DNA from: Hyphomonadaceae bacterium
GTDB lineage: Bacteria; Pseudomonadota; Alphaproteobacteria; Caulobacterales; Hyphomonadaceae
Direction: 5' to 3'
Assembly (NCBI GenBank): GCA_024743315.1
Contig: JANSWU010000003.1
Span: 1 to 64,000, forward strand
Length of the DNA: 64,000 nucleotides
The notes under the pieces were generated by a model. The model worked only from the letters and a program-made list of their open reading frames with translations, made no database searches and was not told the DNA's origin. Below, piece by piece: positions 47,607 to 56,271 of the stretch; within the stretch, counting starts at the first letter, position 1, and every line of letters starts with the position of its first letter. The position numbers and the translations under genes are program-made.

Positions 47607-48572
47607 TCAAGAAGCATCTGATAATAAGTCTGGGTAGAGCCCGGCCATGACGTTTTTGGGCTTTCGGTCCAGGGTGAACAATCCCCAGTGTTTTTCTGGC
47701 TCCATCGGATCAGGCGAGCCTTTCCAGGGTTCATCAAACGCTTCGAACACAAACGTCAAAATCTGCTCTTCTGTCACCCACGCCATCAAGCGCTCATAAT
47801 AGGTCGCTTGCAGGTCTTGAGATGCGTTCCACGGTTCGATGCCCCGACCATTGGACGCCGTGGTCCAGCCCGCTTCCGTGATCACCACCGGCTTATTCGG
47901 ATACCGACCTTTGACCGCATAATAATTTTCCTGCGTATAGGCGAGCGCTTCATCAATCGTCTTATATTCCCAGACGGGATAAGTATGGACGCTGATTAAA
48001 TCGAGATGCTCGACCAGAGCTTTCAGCTTACCCGTCCACGGCACGTAATTCTCACAGAACGTGATCGGATGCACAGTTTCCGCACGCAGCCGCTTTGCCA
48101 TTTCGATGAGTCGATCCACCGGCACCATATGGTCATTCCAGTCGACGCTGGCTTCATTGCCAATCGACAGCGCGAGCACTTGCTTCGGAAAGCGCTTGGA
48201 CAGATCAACCATGCGCTCGAGTTCCGCCATATTCGCGATCCGGTTGGCGCCTAGCGTTTCGTCACTATAAACGCCGCCCCAGGGACAATTGTAATTGCTC
48301 ACTTCCGCAGTGAGCCCCATGCCCAGCATAACCTGAAAAGGCAGCGCCTCGTCGCGGATTACATTCAGCACGATCTCGGCATGTTCTGTGCAATCATAGA
48401 TGCGCAAATATCGCCAATGCCGCTCGAGAATGAGCAAATCCTCTTTGATCTGTTCATAGCTCGGGAAAATACCAGACAGCGGGCTCTGACCTTCACGATA
48501 ACCTGAATAACAGATTGCGTTGCCATATGGCGGCGCGAAATCCTGTCGTTTGGATCGAAACAGATCAATCAT
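47607..48572 (-). CDS. Glycoside hydrolase family 17 protein (first of tandem pair)
   Basis: About 321 residues; TIM-barrel beta-1,3-glucan-active family. The acid/base glutamate is Glu140 in SIGNEAS and the nucleophile Glu233 in VVITEAGW. There is no signal peptide, lipobox or membrane helix, so it is predicted to be cytoplasmic. ATG at 48572 is used; it lies 5 bp after the stop of the second GH17. A TTG 48 bp upstream would overlap that gene. The pair are paralogues that may differ in chain length or act sequentially (hydrolase and transglycosylase). Substrate specificity is unknown. Confidence 0.86.
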   Translation of the reverse strand: MIDLFRSKRQDFAPPYGNAICYSGYREGQSPLSGIFPSYEQIKEDLLILERHWRYLRIYDCTEHAEIVLNVIRDEALPFQVMLGMGLTAEVSNYNCPWGGVYSDETLGANRIANMAELERMVDLSKRFPKQVLALSIGNEASVDWNDHMVPVDRLIEMAKRLRAETVHPITFCENYVPWTGKLKALVEHLDLISVHTYPVWEYKTIDEALAYTQENYYAVKGRYPNKPVVITEAGWTTASNGRGIEPWNASQDLQATYYERLMAWVTEEQILTFVFEAFDEPWKGSPDPMEPEKHWGLFTLDRKPKNVMAGLYPDLLSDAS

Positions 48573-48577
48573 CTTGT

Positions 48578-49462
48578 CTAATAATATTTCGGGTGCCCGT
48601 CCTTGTCCCAAAGCCCCCAATAAGCACCGACATCACCCTCTTTCTCGATCTTCCAAGCCTCATCGAAGCCGGCAAAATAAAACAGGTCAATATTTTCTGC
48701 TTCGGCCCATTGCACGGCATCGACAAAATACTTCATGGCGTTGAGCCGAGACGGTTCAGCCGACATTTCGGAGGTGCCAATATTCGGCCAGCCCGTTTCA
48801 GCAATAATCACCGGCTTGCCATTTGCGACACGTTCTACCCGTCGATACATTTCACGCATATAGATATGCGCATGTTCGATCGGATACCCTTCCCAGAACG
48901 GGTAACAATTGACCAGAATGACGTCACACGCAGCCGCTATGCGTGGATAGTTTTCAAAGATGAAATAGGCATCGACATAACCAACCGGCACATCGGTTTC
49001 AGCTTTCGCGCGCTCAATATAGGAGATCATCTGGTCTTCGCTAATCTCGCCGCGGAGCAGAACTTCATTACCTATCGCCAAAATCCCGGCTTCACCTCGA
49101 TTGGCAATCTCAATCGCGTTGGTGAGCTCGGCTTCATTATAGTCCAGATCATAATCAATCCAGGCGCCGACCATGGATTTTAATCCCATTTCCTTGGCAA
49201 TGCCGGGTGCATGCTCGTTTCCGCGCGTGCATGAAAACGTCCGGATCCATTCAATATGCGGCGCCAAGACGGCCAGCCTGGCCCGAACCTGCTCGGCTGA
49301 AATGTGAGACAGGTTACTTTGACCATCCATCACAGGACTGAATGCAAGCCCGTGAATCTTGTTTTCGAGAATCGTTTTGATCAGCTTTGATAAATCTGCA
49401 TCGCTCAGGTGGGCGAGGTTAAGCCCGGATAGTGACTGTTTGCGGTTGTACGGGTTCGACAT
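48578..49462 (-). CDS. Glycoside hydrolase family 17 protein (second of tandem pair)
   Basis: 294 residues with acid/base Glu133 in ILAIGNEV and nucleophile Glu222 in VIIAETGWP. It has no signal peptide. AGAGGAA precedes the ATG at 49462. It is the first gene of the GH17 pair; its promoter region, shared with divergent GH16, contains a LacI-type palindrome 35 bp before the start. Recurrent FDEAWK/FDEPWK and WGL(W/F) endings link it to the other GH17. Known GH17 enzymes are beta-1,3-glucanases or glucanosyltransferases. Confidence 0.87.
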   Translation of the reverse strand: MSNPYNRKQSLSGLNLAHLSDADLSKLIKTILENKIHGLAFSPVMDGQSNLSHISAEQVRARLAVLAPHIEWIRTFSCTRGNEHAPGIAKEMGLKSMVGAWIDYDLDYNEAELTNAIEIANRGEAGILAIGNEVLLRGEISEDQMISYIERAKAETDVPVGYVDAYFIFENYPRIAAACDVILVNCYPFWEGYPIEHAHIYMREMYRRVERVANGKPVIIAETGWPNIGTSEMSAEPSRLNAMKYFVDAVQWAEAENIDLFYFAGFDEAWKIEKEGDVGAYWGLWDKDGHPKYY

Positions 49463-49496
49463 GGTTTCCTCTCACATCGCGAAAACGACGCGCTTA

Positions 49497-49510
49497 TGAC
49501 AGCGTTGTCA
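49497..49510. promoter_or_regulatory. LacI-type operator 1 (GH17 / GH16 promoter region)
   Basis: TGACAGCGTTGTCA: palindromic except for one central mismatch, 35 bp from the GH17 start and 113 bp from the GH16 start. It matches operator 2 at 57802 (TGATAGCGCTATCA) at 11 of 14 positions. LacI-family operators have this CG-centred form. Confidence 0.7.
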
Positions 49511-49622
49511 ATATTTGTCCAGATCTGCTTGATGCTTTACTCGCAAGGCGAGTATCCCGTTGATTTCATGATCGTAATCTCCCTAATCCTGCATCATATA
49601 GAATACAAAGGGAGGTGAGGTA

Positions 49623-50597
49623 TTGGCTTTGGGTCTTCGGAATGGAACATTGCCGTGGGCATGTCTCGGTGCTGTGATCGTAACCACAGCCGGGTGTTCG
49701 ACGACGGCCAATCAAGCGCCCATGGCGGCGGACTTGGTCGCCTATCCGACCTATTCGGGCGCGTATGACGGCTTCACCCTGACGATTGATGAGCGCTTTG
49801 ATAGTTTCGACGAGACCTTGTGGCGAACCGGAGACGGCGCCGTTGGCGGTGAATCTATGTGCCGCTTTCATCCGGAAGGCGTCGCAGTTGAAGATGGAAA
49901 GCTCAAACTCTTTGTTCGTGAGAAATCCGTTCCGGGCAGTTGGTCATTCGATCATGAGCAGGAAAAAGGTCCCTACGATTATGTCTGTGGCGAGCTGCGC
50001 ACGCGCGATGACGTGACCTTCCATTATGGGCGGATCGAAGCGCGTATGAAAGCGCCGAACCGCGATACGGCCTCAGGCTATATCTCTTCCCTCTTCACTT
50101 ACCGGTTCGACAAAGACCCTGGTTCTTCTCAACCTGACTCAACTGAATGGGAAGAAATCGATGTCGAACTCGAAGGCGGCCGACCGGACAAATTTCAGGC
50201 CAACCTGATTTATGGAAAAGACACATGGGAATGGTGGCGAACGCGCGTCTATGGCGCGTGGGAAGACAAAATCGAAGTCGGTCCCGTGGATGAGTGGCGT
50301 GTCTTCGCGATTGAATGGCTACCCGATCAAATCCGCTGGTATGTTGATGGAGACTTGGTGAAGACCTTGAAGGCGTCCGATATTGATTGTGATCCGGAAT
50401 GCGTTGCGCCGCAGGAATTGCCAACGCCCATCCCCGACAACCCAACCACAATCTTTATGAATTTCTGGATTCCGGTTGACGACGTTCAGGACTATTTCGG
50501 CGGCAACAAGGTGCGCAATCAGTATCCCATGACCGCGGAATATGACTGGTTTCGATATTACACCTGGGACGGTTCGACCGCAACCGAACCGTCTTGA
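49623..50597 (+). CDS. Glycoside hydrolase family 16 lipoprotein (TTG start)
   Basis: 324 residues. A signal peptide ends in a lipobox (VTTAGC, Cys25), so it is lipid-anchored. The catalytic motif is EIDVE (Glu178, Asp180, Glu182), the compact form without the bulge found in typical laminarinases, closer to lichenase/XTH types. Aromatic residues (WFRYYTW) close the sandwich. The start is TTG at 49623: AAGGGAGGTGA ends 5 nt before it, and no ATG gives a signal peptide. Likely an endo-beta-glucanase cutting outside the cytoplasm; mixed-linkage or beta-1,3-glucan are the best substrates. Confidence 0.9.
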   Translation: MALGLRNGTLPWACLGAVIVTTAGCSTTANQAPMAADLVAYPTYSGAYDGFTLTIDERFDSFDETLWRTGDGAVGGESMCRFHPEGVAVEDGKLKLFVREKSVPGSWSFDHEQEKGPYDYVCGELRTRDDVTFHYGRIEARMKAPNRDTASGYISSLFTYRFDKDPGSSQPDSTEWEEIDVELEGGRPDKFQANLIYGKDTWEWWRTRVYGAWEDKIEVGPVDEWRVFAIEWLPDQIRWYVDGDLVKTLKASDIDCDPECVAPQELPTPIPDNPTTIFMNFWIPVDDVQDYFGGNKVRNQYPMTAEYDWFRYYTWDGSTATEPS

Positions 50598-50625
50598 GGC
50601 GTTGACGAAGCTGCCCCTGACTCGA

Positions 50626-52059
50626 TTATTCCGCGGGCACAGCTTCCAAACGGCGCTTTTCCAACGTGTCCCGGATTTCAGTTGCGCGCTCCTCGGTCAC
50701 ATCATAATCGCGCATGAACCAGATTGCGAGCAAGGCGCCGATGATGGGAACGATGCTATAAGCGATCCGCATCCCATCCATCGCGCCTTCGACCTGCACC
50801 GAGGCGCTGGGTGAGAATCCTGTCCACGCCATGATCAGTCCGCTCAAACCGCCCGCAATCGCAACGCCGAACTTGACCATCAGCCAGTAGATCGCCCCAA
50901 AGGTGCCCTCGCGCCTAAGACCGGTATTCATCTCGTCGAGATCGCAAACATCGGCAGTCATCGACATCATCAGCGTGAACAGACCGCCAATACCGAACGA
51001 AAAGAATGGAATCGGTGCCAGCATCAGAAGCGGATTGCCGGGTTGGAAGAACCACCAGAACATCGCATAGCCGATCAAGGAGATTGCTTGCGTGAGGATG
51101 AACGTGTTTTTCTTGCCAAGATGCACGGACATGAAGGTGATGACCGGGATCACCAGGAAACAGGTCGCGAGCGCGCTGACGGTGCCAAACCAGGCCGGCC
51201 AGTTTCCAGCGGCGGCGGCATCCCCGGCGAACAGATAATGGACTACAATGAAGAAGGTAAAGGCCCCGACCGTTTGGAATGAACTGAACACCAACAGGGT
51301 TGCCGCACAGAGCTTTCGAAACGGCTTCAAGCTGAACGCCGCACCAAACCCGGTGAGAAACGATTTCTGGTTCCGGCCCAAATTCTTCAAGCTGAGATCT
51401 TCGAGGTCTTCAGCATTCTCTGATGATGGGCTTTTGACAATCAAAGCAGGGATCGCGGTGAGAACCATACAGGCCAGCCCGATCCAAATCGCTAAAGTAC
51501 GCACGCCTTCTGCCGGAGACTCGAAAAGCTCAGGGTTATACAAGAGCGGCCAGAACCATGGCACGATCACCCAGGCCCACTGCCCGATCCATTGCGCGAC
51601 CGCCATCAATCGCGTGCGCTCGTGGAAATTGTCGCTCATCTCATAGCCCATCGCGATATACGGCGTCGCGAAGATGGTCAGGCCGACATAGAAGACCAGG
51701 GATCCGATGAGGAAGTAAGTGAAGTTGAAGCTCAGACTATTGGTCTCGTAGAGCTGCCACATCACGATGTAAGAGAGGCCCGTAATCACCGCGCCAATCA
51801 TGATATAAGGTTTGCGACGCCCCCAGCGCGAGCGCGTATTGTCGGTAATGAAGCCCATGATCGGATCCAGAACCGCATCGAGCAAACGCGGCAAAAAGAA
51901 TAAAAGCCCCCACAAGAGTGGTGGAAACCCCAATCCCTGCACCAGGACGACCATGAAGACACCGAGCGCGGCCGGGAACATTTGATTCCCGAGCATGCCA
52001 GCCCCATAGGCAATTTTTTCGATCAATGGCACGCGATTGTGCTGAGCTGTTTCCTGCAT
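50626..52059 (-). CDS. GPH-family sugar:cation symporter
   Basis: Inner-membrane carrier of about 477 residues with 12 predicted helices. Family signs are the N-terminal EKIAYGAGMLGNQMFPAALG, DPIMGFITDNTRSRWGRRKPYIMIGA and DVCDLDEMNTGLRREGTFGAIYWL motifs of glycoside-pentoside-hexuronide transporters. I start at the ATG at 52059, preceded by GGGGAGAGGAA; the upstream open frame has no transporter features. It sits between GH16 and GH3, so its cargo is probably a glucan oligosaccharide (inference). Its stop is 28 bp from the convergent GH16 stop. Confidence 0.9.
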   Translation of the reverse strand: MQETAQHNRVPLIEKIAYGAGMLGNQMFPAALGVFMVVLVQGLGFPPLLWGLLFFLPRLLDAVLDPIMGFITDNTRSRWGRRKPYIMIGAVITGLSYIVMWQLYETNSLSFNFTYFLIGSLVFYVGLTIFATPYIAMGYEMSDNFHERTRLMAVAQWIGQWAWVIVPWFWPLLYNPELFESPAEGVRTLAIWIGLACMVLTAIPALIVKSPSSENAEDLEDLSLKNLGRNQKSFLTGFGAAFSLKPFRKLCAATLLVFSSFQTVGAFTFFIVVHYLFAGDAAAAGNWPAWFGTVSALATCFLVIPVITFMSVHLGKKNTFILTQAISLIGYAMFWWFFQPGNPLLMLAPIPFFSFGIGGLFTLMMSMTADVCDLDEMNTGLRREGTFGAIYWLMVKFGVAIAGGLSGLIMAWTGFSPSASVQVEGAMDGMRIAYSIVPIIGALLAIWFMRDYDVTEERATEIRDTLEKRRLEAVPAE

Positions 52060-52144
52060 TTCCTCTCCCCAGACGAATTTTTTTGACCTTGATACAGATT
52101 TTGTAGCCAGACAAGCACATGCAGCTGTGACGTGAATCAGAAAT

Positions 52145-52158
52145 TGACAGCGCTCGCC
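52145..52158. promoter_or_regulatory. Partial LacI-type operator 3 (GPH / GH3 promoter region)
   Basis: TGACAGCGCTCGCC: the first ten bases match operators 1 and 2 but the right half is degenerate. It lies in the 263-bp divergent region of the GPH transporter and cytoplasmic GH3, 86 bp from the transporter start. Supported by context, weak by sequence. Confidence 0.35.
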
Positions 52159-52322
52159 AACCGCGCTCTGTTCCGGCCGCGATAAACTCTTGATCACCGG
52201 ATAGGAAAATACGAGCAATCGGCGCCAAATAATAATGACCATTACGCATCCGCCGGAAACCGTGCTTGCCTTATGCAAGCCGGTCGATAACCGAACGCCG
52301 GTGCTCATGGGGCCCTAATTCT

Positions 52323-54554
52323 ATGTTGAACAAATCCAACACCCGCACGGATACGCACGACACCGAGGCGCGTATCACAGCGTTGCTTTCGGAGATGACG
52401 CTGGAAGAAAAAATGGGTCAGCTGACGCAATTCTCGGGTTTCTATGACGTCACAGGACCGCCGCCTCCAGGAGATCGTGAAGCGCAGAAGCACGCGCTTC
52501 TGCAACGCGGGTTGATTGGGTCAATGCTCAACGTCGTCGGCTACGACGATGTTCGCGCGTTTCAAACCTATGCAGTCGAGAACTCTCGTCTCGGCATTCC
52601 GATGATGTTCGCCTACGACGTCATTCACGGCCACAAGACAATGTTTCCCATTCCGCTCGCCGAGGCTGCAAGCTGGGATCTGGACCTCATCGAAAAGGGT
52701 GCGCGCGTGGCAGCGACAGAAGCGGCCGCTCAAGGTCTGAACTGGACCTTCGCGCCAATGGTTGATGTTACTCGAGATGCCCGTTGGGGTCGTGTGATGG
52801 AAGGCGCCGGAGAAGACCCTTATCTTGGAGCCGTCATCGCTGAAGCACGCGTCAAGGGTTTCCAGGGAGAAGATCTCGGCAGCCCCGACACAGTTCTGGC
52901 GACGGTAAAGCACTTTGCGGGTTATGGGTTCGCCGAGGCAGGTAAGGAATACAATGTCGCCGAAGTGAGCCAGGTGACCCTGTTCAACACCATTCTTCAG
53001 CCTTTCCGAGACGTGCTTGAAAACGCCAACCCACGTTCGTTCATGAATGCCTTTAATACTATCAATGGGATTCCGGCGACCGGCGATGTTGAACTTCAAC
53101 GAGGACTCCTCAAGGGTGACTGGGGATTTGACGGCGTGGTGGTTTCGGATTGGGGATCGGCGATCGAAATGGTCAGCCACGGATTTGTCGAGGATGGTCG
53201 AGAAGCTGCACGCGTCGCCATGACAGCCGGTTCGGACGTCGACATGGAATCCTATGTCTACTTGGATCACCTTAACGACCTCGTCGAGACGGGTGACCTC
53301 GATCTGGAATTGATTGATGATGCGGTCCGACGTGTTCTCCGGACCAAGTTCGAACTCGGACTGTTTGACGACCCATACAGATACCTGGATCGCGATCGCG
53401 AATCCGAGACGCTGATGACACAAGCGCACCTTCAAGCATCAGAAGAAATCGCACGTAAATCGATCGTGCTGCTGAAGAATCATCACGGCGCCCTGCCCCT
53501 TCAGCAAGGTGAGCGCGTGGCGCTTATCGGCGCTTTGGCAGCGGATAAGGATGCGCCACTTGGCAATTGGCGCGCGCATGCCGAAGCCCATTCCGCGATG
53601 TCTGTTTTGGAGGCTTTTGAAGAAGCCCAATTGAACTTCGAATATTCCCATGGCGTACATGTCCAATGGGGTGACGCAGGTTTCGAATATCCGGTGCACA
53701 TCAACACAGACAACTGGGAAGGATTTGATGAGGCCGTCGAGGCCGCACGCCAAGCCGACAAAGTGGTGCTCGTGCTCGGGGAAACGGCGCGACAGTCCGG
53801 AGAAGGACGAAGCCGTGTCGATTTGGGCTTTCCAGGTTTGCAGCAGCAGCTCCTAGAGGCAGTCCATGCGGCGAACCATAATCTGGTGCTTGTTGTGATG
53901 AGTGGACGACCGCTTGTCCTATCTTGGGCGGATGCGCATGTACCCGCGATAGTCCAAGCCTGGCATCTCGGCCACCGGGCGGGTCGCGCGATCACGGATG
54001 TGCTCACGGGCAAAGAAAACCCGAGCGGAAAATTGCCGATGAGCTTCCCACGTTCCGTCGGACAATTGCCACTCTACTATAACCACATGAACACCGGGCG
54101 TCCCGGGCCCAAGGAGACGGTTGTCTGGGCGGGGTACAGTGATGTTGAAACCACCGCCCTTTACCCGTTTGGGCATGGGCTAAGCTACTCGCACTTTGTC
54201 TATTCGAATTTGGCTGTCGCCTATCATGAAGGTCAAATTGAGGTGCAGGTCGCCGTTCAAAATGTCGAAGGTCCGCCGGGCGAAGAAGTTGTCCAGGTTT
54301 ACGTGCATGATCGCGTCGCCAGCATTGCACGCCCAGTCCGGGAACTTAAAGCCTTCAAAAAGCTCAGTTTGGAGTCTGGCGAGTATCAAGCGCTGACTTT
54401 TAAACTGAAAGCGAAAGACCTGGGCTTTTACAAAGCCGATGGTACTTTTGCGGTCGAAGCGGGCGAGTTCGATATCTATGTGGGTGGCTCGTCTTGTGCC
54501 CAGCTGAGCGCGCGCATCCGCTTATCCAGCGAAGACGTGGAGTCATTAGTCTGA
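52323..54554 (+). CDS. Glycoside hydrolase family 3 beta-glucosidase, no signal peptide
   Basis: 744 residues, BglX-like: (beta/alpha)8 domain with KHFAGYGFAEAGKEYN and nucleophile Asp276 in VVVSDWGSA, an alpha/beta sandwich, and a fibronectin-III-like C-terminal domain (about residues 640-730). Most BglX proteins are exported; this one begins MLNKSNTRTDTHDTEARIT and has no signal, so it is predicted to be cytoplasmic. It should hydrolyse terminal glucose from imported oligosaccharides. The ATG at 52323 is used; upstream frame codons are in the promoter region. Confidence 0.92.
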   Translation: MLNKSNTRTDTHDTEARITALLSEMTLEEKMGQLTQFSGFYDVTGPPPPGDREAQKHALLQRGLIGSMLNVVGYDDVRAFQTYAVENSRLGIPMMFAYDVIHGHKTMFPIPLAEAASWDLDLIEKGARVAATEAAAQGLNWTFAPMVDVTRDARWGRVMEGAGEDPYLGAVIAEARVKGFQGEDLGSPDTVLATVKHFAGYGFAEAGKEYNVAEVSQVTLFNTILQPFRDVLENANPRSFMNAFNTINGIPATGDVELQRGLLKGDWGFDGVVVSDWGSAIEMVSHGFVEDGREAARVAMTAGSDVDMESYVYLDHLNDLVETGDLDLELIDDAVRRVLRTKFELGLFDDPYRYLDRDRESETLMTQAHLQASEEIARKSIVLLKNHHGALPLQQGERVALIGALAADKDAPLGNWRAHAEAHSAMSVLEAFEEAQLNFEYSHGVHVQWGDAGFEYPVHINTDNWEGFDEAVEAARQADKVVLVLGETARQSGEGRSRVDLGFPGLQQQLLEAVHAANHNLVLVVMSGRPLVLSWADAHVPAIVQAWHLGHRAGRAITDVLTGKENPSGKLPMSFPRSVGQLPLYYNHMNTGRPGPKETVVWAGYSDVETTALYPFGHGLSYSHFVYSNLAVAYHEGQIEVQVAVQNVEGPPGEEVVQVYVHDRVASIARPVRELKAFKKLSLESGEYQALTFKLKAKDLGFYKADGTFAVEAGEFDIYVGGSSCAQLSARIRLSSEDVESLV

Positions 54555-54570
54555 GGGGTGCGCGCTTGTT

Positions 54571-54930
54571 CTAGTCGAAGCTTTGATTGGGATAATTAAT
54601 CGCCTGTCGGAAGCTTGCCAGCACAATGGATTCTTCATTCTGCGAGAGCGGATCGCCGGTCGGCGAGACCAAGGCAGAGACGCCCATAATTGGCGGGAAT
54701 TGATGACTGAGCACTTGGCTCAAGACAAAGTCATCATCGGCAGAATATGTGCGCAGAACGGGCACCAAGCCCACCAGATTATCGTCAAACACATTGAATT
54801 TCAGGTAGTAGGCATCGTCGACCTTATCCGGAAGGCCAATGTCCCAAAAGCCAAGAACAGAGAAGTGCCGCGCAATATCGTGATGATCTGCCGTTTGAAC
54901 TTCGTCTAATTCAACGCGTGGCCGTGTCAT
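54571..54930 (-). CDS. Hypothetical protein, unknown family
   Basis: 119 residues; I do not recognise the family. There is no signal peptide or membrane helix. It is rich in Asp and has hydrophobic patches (LVGLVPVLRTYS, FPPIMGVSALVSP). Codon choice looks like a real gene of this genome (NNC/NNG frequent, few rare codons). It is convergent with GH3 at a 16-bp distance. There is no clear ribosome site before the ATG. A perfect CtrA-type box is 25 bp upstream, with a GANTC site between, which supports it being an expressed, cell-cycle-linked gene. Otherwise the function is unknown. Confidence 0.55.
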   Translation of the reverse strand: MTRPRVELDEVQTADHHDIARHFSVLGFWDIGLPDKVDDAYYLKFNVFDDNLVGLVPVLRTYSADDDFVLSQVLSHQFPPIMGVSALVSPTGDPLSQNEESIVLASFRQAINYPNQSFD

Positions 54931-54954
54931 GAGGCAAGAGAAGCGGGATTCGGC

Positions 54955-54969
54955 TTAATGCGGAATTAA
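54955..54969. promoter_or_regulatory. Perfect CtrA-type box (TTAA-N7-TTAA)
   Basis: TTAATGCGGAATTAA at 54955-54969, with a GATTC (GANTC) site at 54947-54951. It lies between the unknown ORF (start 54930, minus) and argE (start 55109, plus). Around it is a near-perfect inverted repeat, AATGCG-(G)-AATT/AATTCGCATT (54957-54976). CtrA binds TTAA-N7-TTAA in Caulobacterales, and CcrM methylates GANTC. No perfect match was noticed in the other gaps. Confidence 0.6.
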
Positions 54970-55108
54970 TTCGCATTCCTCTCAGCCCAGCGCCTCACAT
55001 CACCCGCCAGTATCGGCCGGTCGATTATGCGATGCCTCACATATCTACGGTGCAGCGCACGGGACTTTAGGATTGTCAGGCGTCCTCGCCTTGGCGATAC
55101 CGGATCCT

Positions 55109-56263
55109 ATGACAGATCTTGCAACCGTCACACGCCTCCTGAGTGACCTGATAGGCTTCGACACGACCTCCCGCTATTCCAATCTCGCGCTGATTGACTG
55201 GATTGAAGCGCAACTTGTGCCGCTCGGGGGGCATCCTATCCGGATTGAAAATTCTGAGGGGAACAAGGCCAATCTCTGGGTCAGGTTTGGACCAGACTTG
55301 CCAGGCGGTTTGGTGCTTTCCGGGCACACTGACGTCGTCCCCGTCGATGACCAAGACTGGCACACTGATCCATTCAGTATGACGGAGAAAGACGGCAAAC
55401 TGTTCGGCCGCGGCACCTGTGACATGAAGGGCTTTATCGCCCTGTGTCTGGCATTTGCCCCGTTCATGGCGAAACGTCCCTTAACGCGTCCCGTTCATTT
55501 CGCCTTCTCGTTCGACGAAGAAGTCGGCTGCCAAGGCGCGCCGCTGATGATCCAGAAGATGATTGAAGCTGGCGCCCGTCCCGATGCCGTTTGGGTTGGC
55601 GAACCGACCCTTTGGCAAGTCGTCTCCGGTCATAAGGGGATCATGCTGACCGAGGTCGTCGTAACCGGACGCGAAGCTCATTCGAGCCTTCCTCAACTTG
55701 GGGTCTCGGCCAATTGGGAAGCCGTCGACTTGCTGAGCGCATTGCGGGCGTTGGAGCGAGACCTGGCCCGTCATACAGATCCCGAGTCCCCGTTTGATCC
55801 GCCCTACCCGACTCTCACCATTGGTGAGCTCCAGGGTGGCACGGCGACCAATATTCTGGCGCGCGAATGCAAATTTCTTTTCGACCTGCGCTGCCCACCT
55901 GGCTTCGATCCTGATGCGATCCTGGCACCTTTCATCGAGCTTGCAGCAAGGACAGATAAAGCGCTTAAAGCGAAGTATCCCGAGTGCGGCGTACGGGTCA
56001 AAAAGCTGACCAATGTGCCGCCATTGACGCCTGGTGAACATAATGCAGCTGAGGCGCTGGCACGCGCTTTAACCGGCGATAATGCCCTACGCGCCGTCGC
56101 GTATGCCACTGAAGCGGGCCAATTCCACCAGGCTGGCATGCCGGCTATCATATGTGGTCCCGGGTCAATTGATCAGGCCCATACCCCGAACGAATTCATA
56201 GACATTGCCCAGCTTAGCGAAGGTGTGACGCTGTTTCAAAAACTGGTCGCACGCCTCAACTAG
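55109..56263 (+). CDS. argE: Acetylornithine deacetylase ArgE (M20 peptidase family)
   Basis: Removes acetyl from N-acetylornithine in arginine biosynthesis; a di-zinc M20 hydrolase. 384 residues: LSGHTDVVPV (metal His, Asp), GRGTCDMKGF (bridging Asp), DEEVGCQGA (catalytic Glu pair), and a C-terminal GPGSIDQAHTPNEFI with the last metal histidine. The length is normal. The ATG at 55109 begins the family core. It has no evident link to the sugar genes around it; a role in amino-acid or peptide turnover is possible. Possible CtrA control is discussed separately. Confidence 0.9.
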   Translation: MTDLATVTRLLSDLIGFDTTSRYSNLALIDWIEAQLVPLGGHPIRIENSEGNKANLWVRFGPDLPGGLVLSGHTDVVPVDDQDWHTDPFSMTEKDGKLFGRGTCDMKGFIALCLAFAPFMAKRPLTRPVHFAFSFDEEVGCQGAPLMIQKMIEAGARPDAVWVGEPTLWQVVSGHKGIMLTEVVVTGREAHSSLPQLGVSANWEAVDLLSALRALERDLARHTDPESPFDPPYPTLTIGELQGGTATNILARECKFLFDLRCPPGFDPDAILAPFIELAARTDKALKAKYPECGVRVKKLTNVPPLTPGEHNAAEALARALTGDNALRAVAYATEAGQFHQAGMPAIICGPGSIDQAHTPNEFIDIAQLSEGVTLFQKLVARLN

Positions 56264-56271
56264 CTCCCTGA

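Noticed and set aside
52521-53435. 304-codon open frame on the minus strand
   Set aside because: It is antisense to the GH3 gene, which has an intact active site; composition is that of a reading-frame shadow.
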